Source of the DNA: Siphonodentalium dalli
Lineage: Eukaryota; Mollusca; Scaphopoda; Gadilida; Siphonodentaliidae
Reading direction: 5' to 3'
Length of the DNA: 64,000 nt
Assembly (NCBI GenBank): GCA_032622095.1
Contig: CP136067.1
Span: 96,834,707-96,898,706, forward strand
Position numbers and translations under genes: made by a program
Part shown: in pieces, positions 32,961 to 46,235 of the stretch
Position numbering within the stretch: the first letter of the stretch is position 1
How the letters are laid out: each line of letters begins with the position of its first letter
The notes under the pieces: model-generated
The model's input: only the letters and a program-made list of their open reading frames with translations
Databases searched by the model: none
Told to the model about the DNA's origin: nothing

Positions 32961-34950
32961 GACCTCTGTCTGTATGTATGTTTGTTTGTTTGTCTGTCTG
33001 TCTGTCATTTATACAAATCTACGATTCTCGACCGATCGGGACGAAACTTGGTACGTGTGTGTAGTTTGACCAGGCGGTGAATGTTGTCGTATTGGCGAGC
33101 CCGTGCGGCGCCCGCTTCGCACATGCGCAGACGAGATCTCGGAAACGGGTGGAGCTATCGACTTGAAATTTGCTATGTGAATGTATCTTGCCCCGGATAC
33201 GAATTTTATCGGGTCGCCGAGCCCGTGCGACACCAGCTTCGCGCATGCGCAGACGAGATGTCTGTCTGTCATTAATACAAATCTACGATTCTCGACCGAT
33301 CGGGACGAAACTTGGTACGTGTGTGTAGTTTGACCAGGCGGTGGTCGTTGTCGTATTGGCAAGCCGTGCGACGCCCGTGCAGCGCATGCGCAGACGAGAT
33401 AGCGGAAACGGGTGGAGCTATCGACTTGAAATTTGGTATGTGAATGTATCTTGCACCGGATACGAATTTTATCGGGTCGCAGAGCCCGTGCGACGCCAGC
33501 TTCGCGCATGCGCAGACCAGATCTCGGAAACGGGTGGAGCTATCGACTTGAAATTTCGGGCTGGGTAGAGCTATCGACTTGAAATTTGGTTTTTGAATAG
33601 CCCGGACAACGTCGGGCTCATCGGCTAGTCTCATATATATTTTGAAGACCTCTGTCTGTATGTATGTTTGTTTGTTTGTCTGTCTGTCTGTCATTTATAC
33701 AAATCTACGATTCTCGACCGATCGGGACGAAACTTGGTACGTGTGTGTAGTTTGACCAGGCGGTGAATGTTGTCGTATTGGCGAGCCCGTGCGGCGCCCG
33801 CTTCGCACATGCGCAGACGAGATCTCGGAAACGGGTGGAGCTATCGACTTGAAATTTGCTATGTGAATGTATCTTGCCCCGGATACGAATTTTATCGGGT
33901 CGCCGAGCCCGTGCGACACCAGCTTCGCGCATGCGCAGACGAGATGTCTGTCTGTCATTAATACAAATCTACGATTCTCGACCGATCGGGACGAAACTTG
34001 GTACGTGTGTGTAGTTTGACCAGGCGGTGGTCGTTGTCGTATTGGCAAGCCGTGCGACGCCCGTGCAGCGCATGCGCAGACGAGATAGCGGAAACGGGTG
34101 GAGCTATCGACTTGAAATTTGGTATGTGAATGTATCTTGCACCGGATACGAATTTTATCGGGTCGCAGAGCCCGTGCGACGCCAGCTTCGCGCATGCGCA
34201 GACCAGATCTCGGAAACGGGTGGAGCTATCGACTTGAAATTTCGGGCTGGGTAGAGCTATCGACTTGAAATTTGGTTTTTGAATAGCCCGGACAACGTCG
34301 GGCTCATCGGCTAGTCTCATATATATTTTGAAGACCTCTGTTTGTCTGTATGTTTGTTTGTCTGTATGTCTGTCATTTATACAAATCTACGATTCTCGAC
34401 CGATCGGGACGAAACTTGGTACGTGTGTGTAGTTTGACCAGGCGGTGGACGTTGTCGTATTGGCGAGCCCGTGCGGCGCCAGCTTCACGCATGCGCAGAC
34501 GAGATCTCGGAAACGGGTGGAGCTATCGACTTGAAATTTGCTATGTGAATGTATCTTGCCCCGGATACGAATTTTATCGGGTCGCCGAGCCCGTGCGATG
34601 CCAGCTTCGCTCATGCGCAGACGAGATCTCGGAAACGGGTGGAGTTATCGACTTGAAATTTGCTATGTGAATGTATCTTGCCCCGGATACGAAATTTATC
34701 GGGTCGCCGAGCCCGTGCGACGCCAACTTCGTGCATGCGCAGACGAGATCTCTGAAACGGGTGGAGCTATCGACTTGAAATTTGGTATGTGAATGTATCT
34801 TGCCCCCGGATACGAATTTTATCGGGTCGCCGAGCCCGTGCGACGCCAGCTCCGCGCATGCGCAGACCAGATCTCGGAAACGGGTAGAGCTATCGACTTG
34901 AAATTTTGTTTTTGAATTGCCCGGACAACGTCGGGCTCATCGGCTAGTAC
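32950..34950 (+). repeat. Tandem array with a 686-bp duplication and about 120-bp internal units
   Basis: 32947-33632 and 33633-34318 are apparently identical or nearly so (686-bp offset), and a third partial unit continues to about 34945. Each starts TATATTTTGAAGACCTCTGT, then GTTTGTCTGTCTGTCTGTC, CGATTCTCGACCGATCGGGA, GAAACTTGGTACGTGTGTGT. Internal units repeat GAAACGGGTGGAGCTATCGA, CTTGAAATTTG, TATCTTGCCCCGGATACGAA, GGGTCGCCGAGCCCGTGCGA and CGCATGCGCAGACGAGAT. Units end GCCCGGACAACGTCGGGCTC. Long open frames on the minus strand here are repeat by-products. Confidence 0.95.
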
Positions 34951-35265
34951 TATATAATCGAAATCATTTATTGTTATGTGTGAACACATGTAATTATCAT
35001 ACTTGTTAAGTTTATCGCCTATTATTGTGTAATCTAATTTAATTACTGCTGTGTATATGAAATGAACAATGATTAATGTGATATTCAAAGTTGTGTACAT
35101 AGTGTATATACGTTTTGCTTGTTTCACTGTTATGTGACTTATGCAACAAATCAATCAAACAAACGTTTGAGAAAGTTAATTGGTCACGAATAGCTCTGCG
35201 TTATGTTAACACGCACCTTAAAAAACGCGGCGATTAATCGCACGCGCGTGTGCAATATGAATAGA

Positions 35266-36147
35266 CCCTTAGACAGGGAGCCAAGAGGGTTTCAATTACA
35301 CTATCGCGTACGAAAGGTTGATGCCCTAGATTTGGTATCACCCTTAAATCATCGTAGAAAACCCATTTATCAAGTTTCCCAATCCTGGCGTTTAAGCTAG
35401 GGGCGCTACAAAAGCCCACAAAATCACTTTAGATGAGCCATTAAGGAAGACAATTAGTGGTGTAAAGTTGAGTCCTTGGGTGCAGATGTAGACCAATACC
35501 TCCTAGACGATATGGCTGTTTGCTGAAACTTATATTAGCTAAGCATTGCTACAAATGAGGTTTGGCAGAATTCCTCTCCCGCTATATGATAATTTGATTA
35601 GTCTATATATCAGGAGATGGACGGAATCAATTTATTTCGAATAGCTTATAAAAATCGGATGGGGGGGGGGGGGGTAGTCACAAAGGACCTTCTTATCTGT
35701 AAACGCCAGGAGATAACGTTTCTTAAGATGTGTTTTTATTATAAGTAAATACTAGTGAATATTTAGACCAAAAATGTACAGATGTACACGAAAGTGTAAT
35801 TAAAAGTGAACCGTCTCAAGTTACATCGTTCTACACATAATTTTAATACCAGGTTTGAAAGGGTGGTCCCAAAAGGCCCCTTCTTATCTGTAAACGTCAG
35901 GAAATATCGTTTCTTAAGTTATGCATGTTTTTATGGTCAGTGATCATTAGTTGATATTTAAACAAAATATTACAGATTGAAAGTGATTTGGGTTTTTTTT
36001 TGGAGCGCCCCCATCCCCTAAACGCCAGGATTACGACACTTAATGAATGGGTTTTCTGTGATGATTCAAGGGTGATACCAAATCTAGGGCGTCAAACCCT
36101 TCGTATACGCGATAGTGAAATTGAAACCCCCTGAGCTCCTGGTCTAA
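35266..36147. mobile_element. Foldback element, about 880 bp with 145-bp arms
   Basis: The left arm (35266-35412: GAGGGTTTCAATTACACTAT, TGATGCCCTAGATTTGGTAT, ATCCTGGCGTTTAAGC) is inverted at 35998-36147. The interior has the direct pair CCTTCTTATCTGTAAACG(C/T)CAGGA at 35687 and 35877 and a poly-G run at 35660. No coding sequence. Confidence 0.7.
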
Positions 36148-36169
36148 ATGGGGGACATTAAAGATATTT

Positions 36170-36545
36170 ATTATTATCTATATATTATTACTTGGTCACC
36201 AAAATGTCAAAATTACATCGCCAACGTATTATATTATAAAATGGCGAATATATATAAATATGTTCTTCCTTCGTAGAGTCGCCGTTTGATACATGCTCAC
36301 TTGAGCTTCAACATTATACTTCTTATATATAAGTTCACGCTATTCATTACAATAACAGAATAAAGTGGAAACCTTGAAGGATTTTTTTTCTATGCCCTAT
36401 TATATGTGCATATTAAGCGTTTACATTATTTCTATTAACCCTATATATGCTGATGCGAAAAAGGCAATTTACAAACATTTTGAGATTTTAGCATGCAGGT
36501 TTGGATCAGGAACCAGTATATTAAACAGGAGACATTGTGCAGACA
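36170..36545 (+). repeat. Dispersed repeat, copy 2 (of 430-800)
   Basis: Collinear with 430-800: ATGTTCTTCCTTCGTAGAGT, GTCGCCGT, CTCACTTGAG, TTAACCCTATAT and GGATCAGGAACCAGT. Confidence 0.65.
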
Positions 36546-36599
36546 GATTAAGAGTCATTCGTAAATGTCAGACTCTGCGAGCGCCTTGTTGGCCTATTA

Positions 36600-37550
36600 T
36601 ATAGGAATCACTGAACTAAATGCTTTCCCATAGACGACAGTCTTAACGTTTCAGCCAAATTCACTGAATTGATGCCTGCGAGTCACTCCAGTGATGTTTG
36701 CCCCGCTAGAATGACATTAGATGATCATGAAAATGCAAGAAAACCCATAGGTCAGTCATCTGTTTACTTTTAAAAATAAATTCCCAAGTGTACGACAGCG
36801 CTATCCCTCAGCAAACCCAGAACCACAGCAGCTAGTTAAATAAATTTCCCACTCACAGAAATCCATTCCCCCATTAATTCACCAGCTTAAATTATTTAGA
36901 TATGATGTAAAATCAAATAAACAAATTTCATTCTTTAGTAACGTGCCACGTGTATCAGATGAAGGCCATTCTTCGGTTACCTTCAATTACACGGTGCATT
37001 CGCTCCCCGACTCTGGAACACATTTAGCTCCATGACTCATGGTTTGTCCTGACACTTGAAGTGGGCCTCTAATCCTTTCTATACTAAATGGATTCTCCAA
37101 TTCAGTTATAAAAGTATACATTGGAATGGTATATTATTCATCTGGAAAATGTTTGGGAATTTGAGCAGACTGATGAAAAAGATATTATTATCCATCCCTT
37201 AACTAACACTCTTTCTGATTGGGCAAAAGCCGCCACGTGATAATCCTGGAAAAAGTCATATTGGACTCCCGAATGTCATATTGGACTCCCACGTGTGCAA
37301 TATGACTTTTTTATCGGGACTCTGTGGCGTCACGAATTAACTCTATTGCGAAATGAATCGGTGAAAATGTGATGCGCGCGCAACACTGGTAGATTTAGCA
37401 GACGTTTCACTTCCGCATTGAGTTTTTTTTCACTTCTGTGTTTACTGTTCCAAATCATGCTTTCTGATGAAAATACAGGCTTTTATAGAGATTTAAGTGC
37501 CGACAATTACCAAAAATAACCACAAAAGTTTTATTCCCAAAATTTGGATA
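36600..37550. other. No gene recognised
   Basis: AT-rich sequence with short frames. It contains a local direct repeat of GTCATATTGGACTCCC at 37254 and 37274. Confidence 0.4.
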
Positions 37551-37579
37551 AACATACAGATGGATAATAAAAATGTCAC

Positions 37580-37735
37580 TATACAATGTTGTGTACAGTA
37601 TGAGTTTTTCTTGTACTCGTCCAGGTTGTGGTGTAAAGTCACATTGGACTCGACTCTGCGTGTCTCGTCCAATATTACTTTTCAACACAACCTGGACTAG
37701 TACAAGAAAAACACATACTGTACACAACATTGTAT
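37580..37735. repeat. Inverted repeat with about 57-bp arms
   Basis: ATACAATGTTGTGTACAGTA through TTTTTCTTGTACTCGTCCAG at 37579-37630 is mirrored at 37685-37735 (TGGACTAGTACAAGAAAAAC to ACACAACATTGTAT). The loop of about 45 bp includes GTCACATTGGACTCGACTCT. Confidence 0.75.
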
Positions 37736-37839
37736 AATAACTGTATAATACAAGCACAAAAGATTCTTATTCATTGGTGCCAAATGTTCAATAACAAATT
37801 CAACAAATGACCTTATCTGCACATTTCCTACGGGAAATT

Positions 37840-38085
37840 GATCTGCCCCCCCCCATGTGGGGTAATTTTGGGTGGTAAGTTTTTACCCAACAGTGATGGG
37901 TACATTTCACCACATATTGGGGGTATAATTAACCCATTGAAGGGTAGATTTGAACCTTCTTGCATGGTTATTTTGCCACCCATAGTGGGTATGATTAAGC
38001 CCTTTGAGAGGTCGATTTGAACCTTCATGCAGGGTTATTTCACCACCATAGAGGGGTAGATTTGAACCTTCTTGCAGGGTTCTTG
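37840..38085 (+). repeat. Degenerate tandem repeat GGTAGATTTGAACCTTCTTG
   Basis: Three units near 37938, 38011 and 38054 share the title block, then CA(T/G)GGTTATTT(T/C)(G/A)CCACC. The first part has several copies of the related GGTGGTAA / TTTACCC dyad. It is not coding. Confidence 0.6.
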
Positions 38086-39858
38086 CAGCAATTTTCTCAC
38101 TTAAAAGTATACACAAGTTGTTTTTGGACATTCCACTGCATTTGACAGTGCAAGGAGGTTTTCTTTCACTTTTGGAAGAACAAAAACAATCGGCAATGCC
38201 GTTTAAGCGGCCATAATAGTAATCGGTTCAGTGTCAGTGAGTCAGAAATGCAACGAATTTAGGGAATCGGAAACCGAAAGTTGTCTATATAGCCTTGTCT
38301 TATATATATATATATATTATGTAAGCATTGTTTTCTAAAAAGTGGTATCGGAAGCTATATAATCAATAACACTTAGCATCGAAGTGTTCCACGAGATGTC
38401 CAAATTCCCACTCTTTCAGAACGGACTGGACAAATTGGTCCGCCATTATCTTGCCAAAATGCGTCACTTGTATATCACTTTTTGATTGGTTAATATATAA
38501 TTGCCCTCTTCTGGTGAGGCGAAAATTCGCCCAACATTGAGAGTGTACTTGTTAGTCAAAAAACACAAGGATATTGCCTAACTAGAGGGGTGATTAGGTA
38601 TATTCGGCCCCCGCAAAAGTTGGCCCTACAAAATCTACCCCCTCACAAATAAGAGTGCAGAATCAGTGTTATTGACTCAATAAATTGATGACATGAAATA
38701 AGACCAAATTGATATCCAACATGATACAGACCAGATGTGGCCTATATATAGGAGTGTCCGCCAGGTGACAGAGATTTTCAGATTAACTCACAAGATTTCC
38801 CCCTTATTTACCCATAATGCATCACATTCAAAAAAAAATAAATATAGTTATTATCCAGCATTGACAATAATAGAGTGGCAGTACAGGCCAGATACAAAAA
38901 TAACCACTCCGATCACACGTCGGTACACCGACAAGAACAACGTGTTTACAGTTTATTTTGATCGGGTAAGTTGGTAAAACAATGCGTTTGAGCTTCCTCT
39001 TTAAAATGACATATACATATACTATAAACTATGTTGTATATAATGTGATCTGGGGATTCCAGCATTAACAATGCCCTGTTCGATTTTACACCTTAAAACT
39101 ACAATATACCAGAAAATAATTAGATCGGCCCCGTGAGCCCATTATAATAGGCGATTTTGGTGACCAAATACCGAGTTCCGAAAGAGGAAGTTTTAACATG
39201 TTTTGAATTTTTGTCAGCCTTATATCAAAAATATACAACGACCGTCTCTTACAAAGAGCGTCCATGCTGCCGTCGCCACCGCAAAAAATCGGAATCTTTT
39301 ATACTCGTTTTCAACGTTAAAGTCATGTTAAACACTCCAGTAGGGTGATCAAATAGAAATGGTGAATAATCCTCCTCAAAGTAGTTATATCTTACAAATA
39401 TTATTTCCAAATTATAACAAACACCGTCATTCTTATATATTAATGATTGGGAAATCATTTTCGTAAGTTTATCGCCGATAGTTGCGTCCCGAATCTAGAA
39501 TAAATATTTACATTTGAGCGTAGTTCTAACGATGTTTTCTTTGGAGTGGTACGGTCGATTTGCTTCAGTTTCTCGGCTATGATAGTAGAATGCTACATCC
39601 CCCAGTTAGCATGGTGTATGCATACTAACTTACCAGTGCCACGTACCCGAACAAATCCATAATATGTCTTTAAATGACGGATGACGGAATATATAGTGTG
39701 TATTTTCGCGATGTTTGTGACTGACCGTGATTGGAAATAATTTTCGTTTTTTGCTTTTTCCAATTATGTAGGGTAAAATCGGACATGGCACTTTAAGTGA
39801 GCCTTTAAATGGAGATCGTACTGAGATGTTGATATTGGTTTCTATATTCTCTGCTTCG
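38086..39858. other. No gene recognised
   Basis: Mixed AT-rich sequence. The open frames are short and show no domain. A TATATATATATATATA tract lies near 38300. Confidence 0.4.
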
Positions 39859-40294
39859 TTAACCCTTTACCCAACAGAACGGCCCTGTACCATAGGTCGC
39901 CTCGCATATATAAGAGAATGCATTGGCTTAACACATATTAAAAATGATAAAATTGTCAAAGAATGTAGAAAAATATTATAAAAATTGTTAAAAAATGTAA
40001 GAAAAAATTATAAAATTGTTAAAGAATGTAAGAAAAAATGGTAAAAAAGTGTTAAAAAAAGAATTATTTTAGGCCAATGCATTCTCTTATATATGCGAGG
40101 CGACCTATGGTCGACTCGCATATATAAGAGAATGCATTGGCACCGGGCATAACTGTAACCATCACAATGTGGTCAATGAACCGGTTCCAATGATATCCAT
40201 ATTTGTATGGTGTTATTGAGACAGACCGAAGATATTTTAGGCCGTTGAAGCTTTATTTGGACGTTTTTGGCCGGTTTGTTGGGTAAAGGGTTAA
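39859..40294. mobile_element. TTAA-ended foldback MITE (TTAACCCTTTACCCAACA family)
   Basis: The termini TTAACCCTTTACCCAACA (39859) and TGTTGGGTAAAGGGTTAA (ending 40294) are perfect complements. Inside, CCTCGCATATATAAGAGAAT and GCATTGGC occur in both orientations (39900, 40074 and 40116), giving a strong hairpin, and an A-rich AAAATTGTTAAAGAATGTA tandem lies between. Related hairpins lie at 56760-56945 and 63175-63260. Confidence 0.75.
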
Positions 40295-40618
40295 ATCAGG
40301 TATCCATATTTCCATTATTTGACTGTCGGCTGAGTTTAGTTTTCAGGCAAATGCATCAAATAAATGTTCTATTATATGTACACTTGTCGTATATACTCAT
40401 CAATTTTATTGTATTGTCCGTGAGTTGCTTCAGTTCACGCCCGCATTAACGTTTTAGACGATGTGTGTTGCTCGTTATTCATTCCACTATCCGTCAATTA
40501 ACTTGATTACGTCTTGTACATGGAAATTGGTAACTAAGTTTATAGCTGTAAAGTAATTTATTTTAAATTATTAAATTTGATAACCTGAATGTTTACAGAA
40601 GACATCTTCGACTCCAAT

Positions 40619-40878
40619 TAAAGGTACTCAATCCCCTGGCTTCGGGGGTAAACAATATTTGATTCGAGTCGAGGAACCCACCCATCAAAGCTCGAGGAAC
40701 CCACCCATCAAAGCTCAGAGTGATCAGATATCGATTTTTGAAGTTTGTTATCTCTCGAGATGTGTAATAATATGTGGCCCAGTAACACGTGGTCAAACGG
40801 GGGGTCTCGGATAAGAAATGTTGTTTTTGTTGTATCTTGATGGTATGGGGACCGTCTGATCGGATTGAGTACCTTTAA
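40619..40878. mobile_element. TTAAAGGTACTCAATC MITE copy
   Basis: TTAAAGGTACTCAATC at 40619 is complemented by GATTGAGTACCTTTAA ending 40878. It has the TTCGGGGGTAAACAATATTT and AGATATCGATTTTTG blocks of the 19203 MITE, with a tandem repeat of GAGGAACCCACCCATCAAAG. Confidence 0.75.
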
Positions 40879-41310
40879 TTATTGTTCTATATATATTATT
40901 GATATTAGATGTTTGTTATTATCGGGAATTTATTGAAATTTGCCTACAGTCTCCCTTTAATAAGGATTTCGATATTTCAACCTGTCGATACATAAAACCC
41001 GAGTGTTTGTTCGGAAACACGAACTTTCTGCTCTCGTTATTTACCTTGTCATTTTGCGGGACACCGTGAACCGAGACGGACCACCACTGTTATGACGAGG
41101 GTTGGTGTTTAATGAAATGGGATTGGATCAGATCGATTGTCCATAATCACTGAGCGTTCATTCTAATCTTTTAATCTCAGCCACCTCTAAGTTAGCAATT
41201 ACTTGATTATTAACTGGTTTACTAAAAATTGTTTCCGGGACTGGATTACTACGCCGTGTGTAGTTTTCTAGTGTTTATCGTAAACGCCGCGGTGGTCGCA
41301 ATTCCAGGAT

Positions 41311-41577
41311 AACTACCATTAACCATAGCCACCCATGGTATCTTCTAATAATTACCATTAACCACAGCCACCCATGGTATCTTATAATAATTACCATTAA
41401 CCATAGCCACCCATGATATCTTATAATAATTACCATTAACCATAGCCACCCATGGTATCTTATAATAATTACCATTAACCACAGCCACTCATGGTATCTT
41501 ATAATAATTACCATTAACCATAGCCACCCATGGTATCTTCTAATAATTACCATTAACCACAGCCACCCATGATATCT
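41311..41577 (+). repeat. 39-bp minisatellite, seven copies
   Basis: The unit ATAATTACCATTAACCATAG, then CCACCCATGGTATCTT(A/C)TA, is repeated seven times with few changes. On the minus strand it stays open and encodes repeats of 13 residues (IIRYHGWLWLMV-like). That frame is a consequence of the 39-bp period and is not taken as a gene. Confidence 0.9.
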
Positions 41578-43479
41578 TCTATTTTTCGCGGATTTCAGTC
41601 ATTATACGGACGAAGCCGGAATCGAGTAGCTCCAACATATTTCAGAATTTGTCCCGGATTATCGCCGAATCCTGATGTTTGCGAAACCATTATTGGCAAG
41701 AAAATGAGAAAAAAAAATGAACGGATTTTACTTATTGTCATTATCAACAATCCTCCAGTGTCGAGATTATGCATGTTGAAAGCATTTTACTGTAATAGCA
41801 ACCAATGTTGTGTTTTATGCAACGAACAACGACTCACACAACGTTGTTTATAAACAGATATATACGGGGCGCATGCGCATTTCACCATTAACTTATTTTC
41901 AGCTGTAGTGGCTACACTCAAGTCACTCTACATTATTATTTTCTTGTCGTTTCATCAACGAAAACATTTCTGGAAAATGCCGCAGTGAGTAAATTTGACA
42001 CCTTTAGACGCAAATGTGTTTTTAGTTGATGTGAGGCACTCAGACAAAATTGTATATAATAATAACAGGGCTGTCAAAATATTCGTGTACATATGTAACA
42101 TGTTGATATTTCATCATTTTATCAATTATAATTACAAATAAACAAAAATTTCAATATTAAAGATACGGGCGGACTTCGCGTGGTTACAGTTGTTAAAATA
42201 GTCACATCCGCTATAACCGCCATAAACAGAAAGATTATTATATAATATACATATATTGTTCTTATACCAATCATATATATCGCGTACATTGTATGTTATT
42301 GTCACGTTTGTACGCTTTGTTATGTAAACAAACATCAAACACGGTACAGAACCATTTGTGTATAGACAAACACTTGGAACTACCGGATCGTCCAATGAAA
42401 ATGTTCTGTTGCGCTGTAGTAATTTCTCTTAACCTATACATGTATATGGTAATATATACAAAATAAGGAATTTATAAGTTGTTGTAAGGAAGTTGTAAGT
42501 TGTAGACGCACAAAATTAGGGGTTTTACAACCGACGTATAATGCGCGTGAATCTAAATAAGGAAATGACGCAATATGGTGATGCTGCTTACAAACAATCC
42601 ACTGCGCTGTTTGCCAGAAACACTCGACCTGTATTTTCTCGGACACAAAGCGTGTTTTGTGAATGATATCACATTTATATCATCATTATGCTATATTATT
42701 CTTGATGAAATTATCATAATTTGATAAATGTTATTTATAAATTATAACCTACAACGAAGGCCGCCTGTCCCTTTAAACAGCTTTGTGCCCCCACACATAT
42801 TTTACGGCACCCCTCTGCACTCCTGCTTCTGGTCGCATCTAGCTATTCGATTATCATGGGGACCATCCATACCCCACATTAAAGCCCGTGGGCTCCGCCC
42901 TCTTTACCGTCCCATCAGGCAAGTTATGGTAAATCAACAAATCCTGGGATGAAGGAGAAAATCACTGGATCTTTTCGACCACCCCGGGCGTTTTGCGACC
43001 AACTACTCGCTCTCTCTCAGATAAGATAGATTATTGAAATACACAAATGGAGGCAGTTACAAATAACACTTACATAAGTATACAGGATGGGTTAAAAAGT
43101 TAATTAAACATTTATTATAACATTCAAAAAGCGCATATAACTACCCTATATGTGAGAAATTTTCCACCAATTTCATTTCAATAAATTGCCATTTGTTCTC
43201 CTTTGATAGAACAATCGGATCGTATTGCATACTGAATTGATAATCATTTTGCCTTCGTTCTTAATTATGGGAATGGATTTATCATAATTTTTTTTGTAAA
43301 TTTTGAGCAACATAAAATAATTCTTTCCTCAATCACCCGATTGACTTCATCATAGACGTTTTCGTGTACGATTAAATATGATCTATCTTCATCGATATTA
43401 GATAACTTCTGGTGATCACAAGACTCGACTGGAGGGTCTCCATTTGAGGTGTGTCCACTTTGAAATTTCTAACTACATC

Positions 43480-43860
43480 TTCTTGAACCAGATCTAGACC
43501 CATGCAGTTCTGGTTAAAACACAAATCCCACAGCTATGCAGTAGTGAGTCTGGAGTATTTGGGGGGATATCTATTACCACCAGCAAGAGTTAGCTCTGTG
43601 TGCCTAAAAATAATTTCTGCATTGAATGCATGCAGTGTGACAGTATGACAGTATTATTTTGTTTAGCAATGTGACGATTCTACCGCTGTAAAGACATTCC
43701 AACACTCGCCTGATAGGATACATCGCTTTCCTGATGGTGTTGTGATTGGGCGAGACTGACGTAATTACGCTGGTGGTAATATATATCCCCCAATACGCCA
43801 GACTCACTACTGCATAGCTGTGGAGTCTGTGTTTTAACCAGAACTAATCTAGACCCAAGG
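43480..43860. repeat. Foldback element with about 90-bp arms
   Basis: AGTTCTGGTTAAAACACA, CCACAGCTATGCAGTAGTGA, GTCTGGAGTATTTGGGGG and TATTACCACCAGC at 43507-43590 are mirrored at 43768-43850. The interior has the CAGTGTGACAGTATGACAGT run. Confidence 0.65.
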
Positions 43861-44739
43861 TTCGCGAAAATCCATTGGGTTGAAACGTTTCCAACCTGAC
43901 ACACCAGAAGGTTGGCAAATTTCCAACCAATAGCAATTTCATACAATAATTTGTATACAGAAACATTTTCTACTGTTGGTCTAAACACAATATGTTCCCT
44001 ACTTCCCCACTAATTATTGATTGAACAATCAAACAATGAGAACAATTTGAACCTTTGTGTGCTGTAAAATTTCGAACAAATGGTGTCTGACGCATTATAT
44101 TTCCAACTGTTGAGTATTTTGACCAGTTTTGTGAGGGGGTAGGCACGACAACCCCCATAATGTCACGTCCCTGATAAAATACACGAGGGTGGTTCACTGT
44201 GGTAAGTTGGCGAAGCGGGCAACTTTAGTAAAATTGATATAACAACTGGCAATAAGTGGTTAATTTGCATTTTTTGGGGGTCAACAATCACTTATTTTCG
44301 TTCTGGTTACAATATTGGACTGGTATGGTCATCAGCTGGAAAATTGTCATCCTTTGGGGGATGTGCAGTTAGAAAATATCAAGGGGGACACCTCAACGAT
44401 GACCCTATGGCCACGTCCCTGCTGGCGACACACAAAAACGCGACAAACTCCATTTGAAAATTGCAATTGTGTAGCGGTTGTTTTAATACTATACTAAATA
44501 CTCATCGACGAGTAGATCCCTTAGGAAATACTCAGATAATAAGTTCAACAAATGACCATGACATCCCACATATGAAGCTGAAACATTATGCTCTTGTATT
44601 ATCTGTTTTTCTGTCTGTCATCTGCTTTCATTTCCTGGACACCCCACCAATGCATAATAGACCATTCCAATGCATAGTTTTATAATTGAGAGGGAGAATC
44701 AATTAGACTAGAAAGTTTTATTCGGGTCTGTCGTTTAAG

Positions 44740-45775
44740 CAGGGACGTGGCTAGAGGGTACCCGTTGGGGAGTGTCCACCATTGGAAATTCCAACTCCAC
44801 CCTCCCCTTAAATCAGAATCAGACCAAACACAAGTTTTGCATAATTCCATTTGCACCCCCCTTGCACCTCAGTGCTCAGGTTTAATATCCTATATATTCA
44901 TAAACCATGGTTCTATTCCCGGTATGAACATTAAGATATTTTAACCTGAAAATTGCATAAATCCTAACATCTAGTGATCTAACTCCAGACAAATGCACAC
45001 GGCTACGGGCAATAGACCAGGACACACCGGGCCGACCATGGTTGTTCGGCCAGGTGTGAGAAAATTTTGAAAACTATACAAGAAAATCGCAAATCCTAGC
45101 ATCTAGACTGGCCTCAACTGAAGCTTTCCTAGTATTGGAAATTTCAAACCTCATACTGCCCCTCAGGTTGGAAAATTCTCCAACTGATGACCATTTCAGT
45201 CCACAAGTTTGACCAAATGTAATAAAATATTGTTTTGTTAAACTAATTAGCAGTTTTGTATTGGCCATGGGGGAGGGACAATGTCACACCGGGCCGACCA
45301 TGGTTCGGCCCGGTGTGCGAATTTTGTTTTAATCTGAACAAGAAAATGGCAAAATCCAACATCTATACTAGCCTCAAGTATGACAATATTGTTTTCTTAA
45401 ATTAAGTAGCATTTTTTGACTAGCCACGGGGGAGGGACCAGGACACAAGCGTTCCAAGTGTTGGAAATTTCCAACCTGTCACCCCCCCCTAAGGTTGGAA
45501 AATTTCCAACTGATGACCATATCAGTTTAAAATTTTGACAAAAAATAGGAAAATATGCAAATATTGGTCCAAAAACAATTAATTCCCCCCCCCCCCCCAA
45601 TAAATTGTTTGAAAATAAAAACTATGAGAACATTTTCAACCTATTGTTGGTGTGAAATTTCCAACTAATGTTTTGGCAGGTATGATATTTCCAACTTTTG
45701 AAAATTTTGACCAAAGTTGGGGGTGGGGTGGGACACCCCCCAAACCCCCTGTCGCCACGTCTCTGTTTTTAAGTA
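44740..45775 (+). repeat. 1-kb dispersed repeat, copy 1 (GGGACGTGGCTAGAGGG family)
   Basis: Begins AGGGACGTGGCTAGAGGGTA and ends GTCGCCACGTCTCTG, an imperfect inverted terminus (CAGAGACGTGGC). It contains several TTGGAAA(T)TTCCAAC dyads, a poly-C run at about 45585, and two hairpins built on CACACCGGGCCGACCATGGT. It aligns block by block with 48550-49530. It has no credible frame. Confidence 0.75.
45280..45314. repeat. GC-rich hairpin CACACCGGGCCGA...TCGGCCCGGTGTG
   Basis: A near-perfect stem of about 13 bp around an ACCATGGT loop. The sister hairpins at 45022-45058, 48848-48883 and 48983-49019 keep the pairing. Confidence 0.75.
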
Positions 45776-46089
45776 GACGCCAGTCGCATGCAACACACGC
45801 GACCCAATATTTGTTTGAATATATCACATAGCTATAGGATCATATAGGTCCAAACTGGTTTTGGGATTGGTCGACAATGGTTTTTCGTCAAAGGGTCTAG
45901 AGTATTTTGAGTTGTGCTTTCATTGGAAATACTATCCTAGGTATTCATACGTTCAGGAAAGCACTCAACAAAAAGTACCTATCCCAAACAGGTCTACAAA
46001 TATGTCCTTTATGCAGACATGTCCCGCAGGGCCGCACGTGTCTAAACTCAACAACAAAGGGTCTTATTAATGGAGCAACTCCACTGGTT

Positions 46090-46235
46090 GTCTTCTGACA
46101 AATGACCCCCTACTATTTCGAGTATTTTTGTACACATCCCGAGCATGGTATTATCTCTACCGATTGTCTGTGATACAATTGACCCCCGCTATTTCGAGTA
46201 TTTTGGTACACAACCCGAGTATGATATTGGTCGTA
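46090..46235 (+). repeat. Direct duplication TATTTCGAGTATTTTGGTAC
   Basis: Two units about 80 bp apart share ACAA(A)TGACCCCC, CTATTTCGAGTATTTT(T/G)GTACACA and CCCGAG(C/T)ATG(G/A)TATT. Confidence 0.6.

Noticed and set aside
33009-34320. Minus-strand frames of 120-166 codons, duplicated exactly
   Set aside because: They lie wholly in the 686-bp tandem array, and both strands carry open frames. By-product of GC-rich repeats.
41275-41553. Minus-strand frame with RYHGWLWLMV repeats
   Set aside because: The 39-bp minisatellite is a multiple of three, so any stop-free unit yields a repeat protein by chance.
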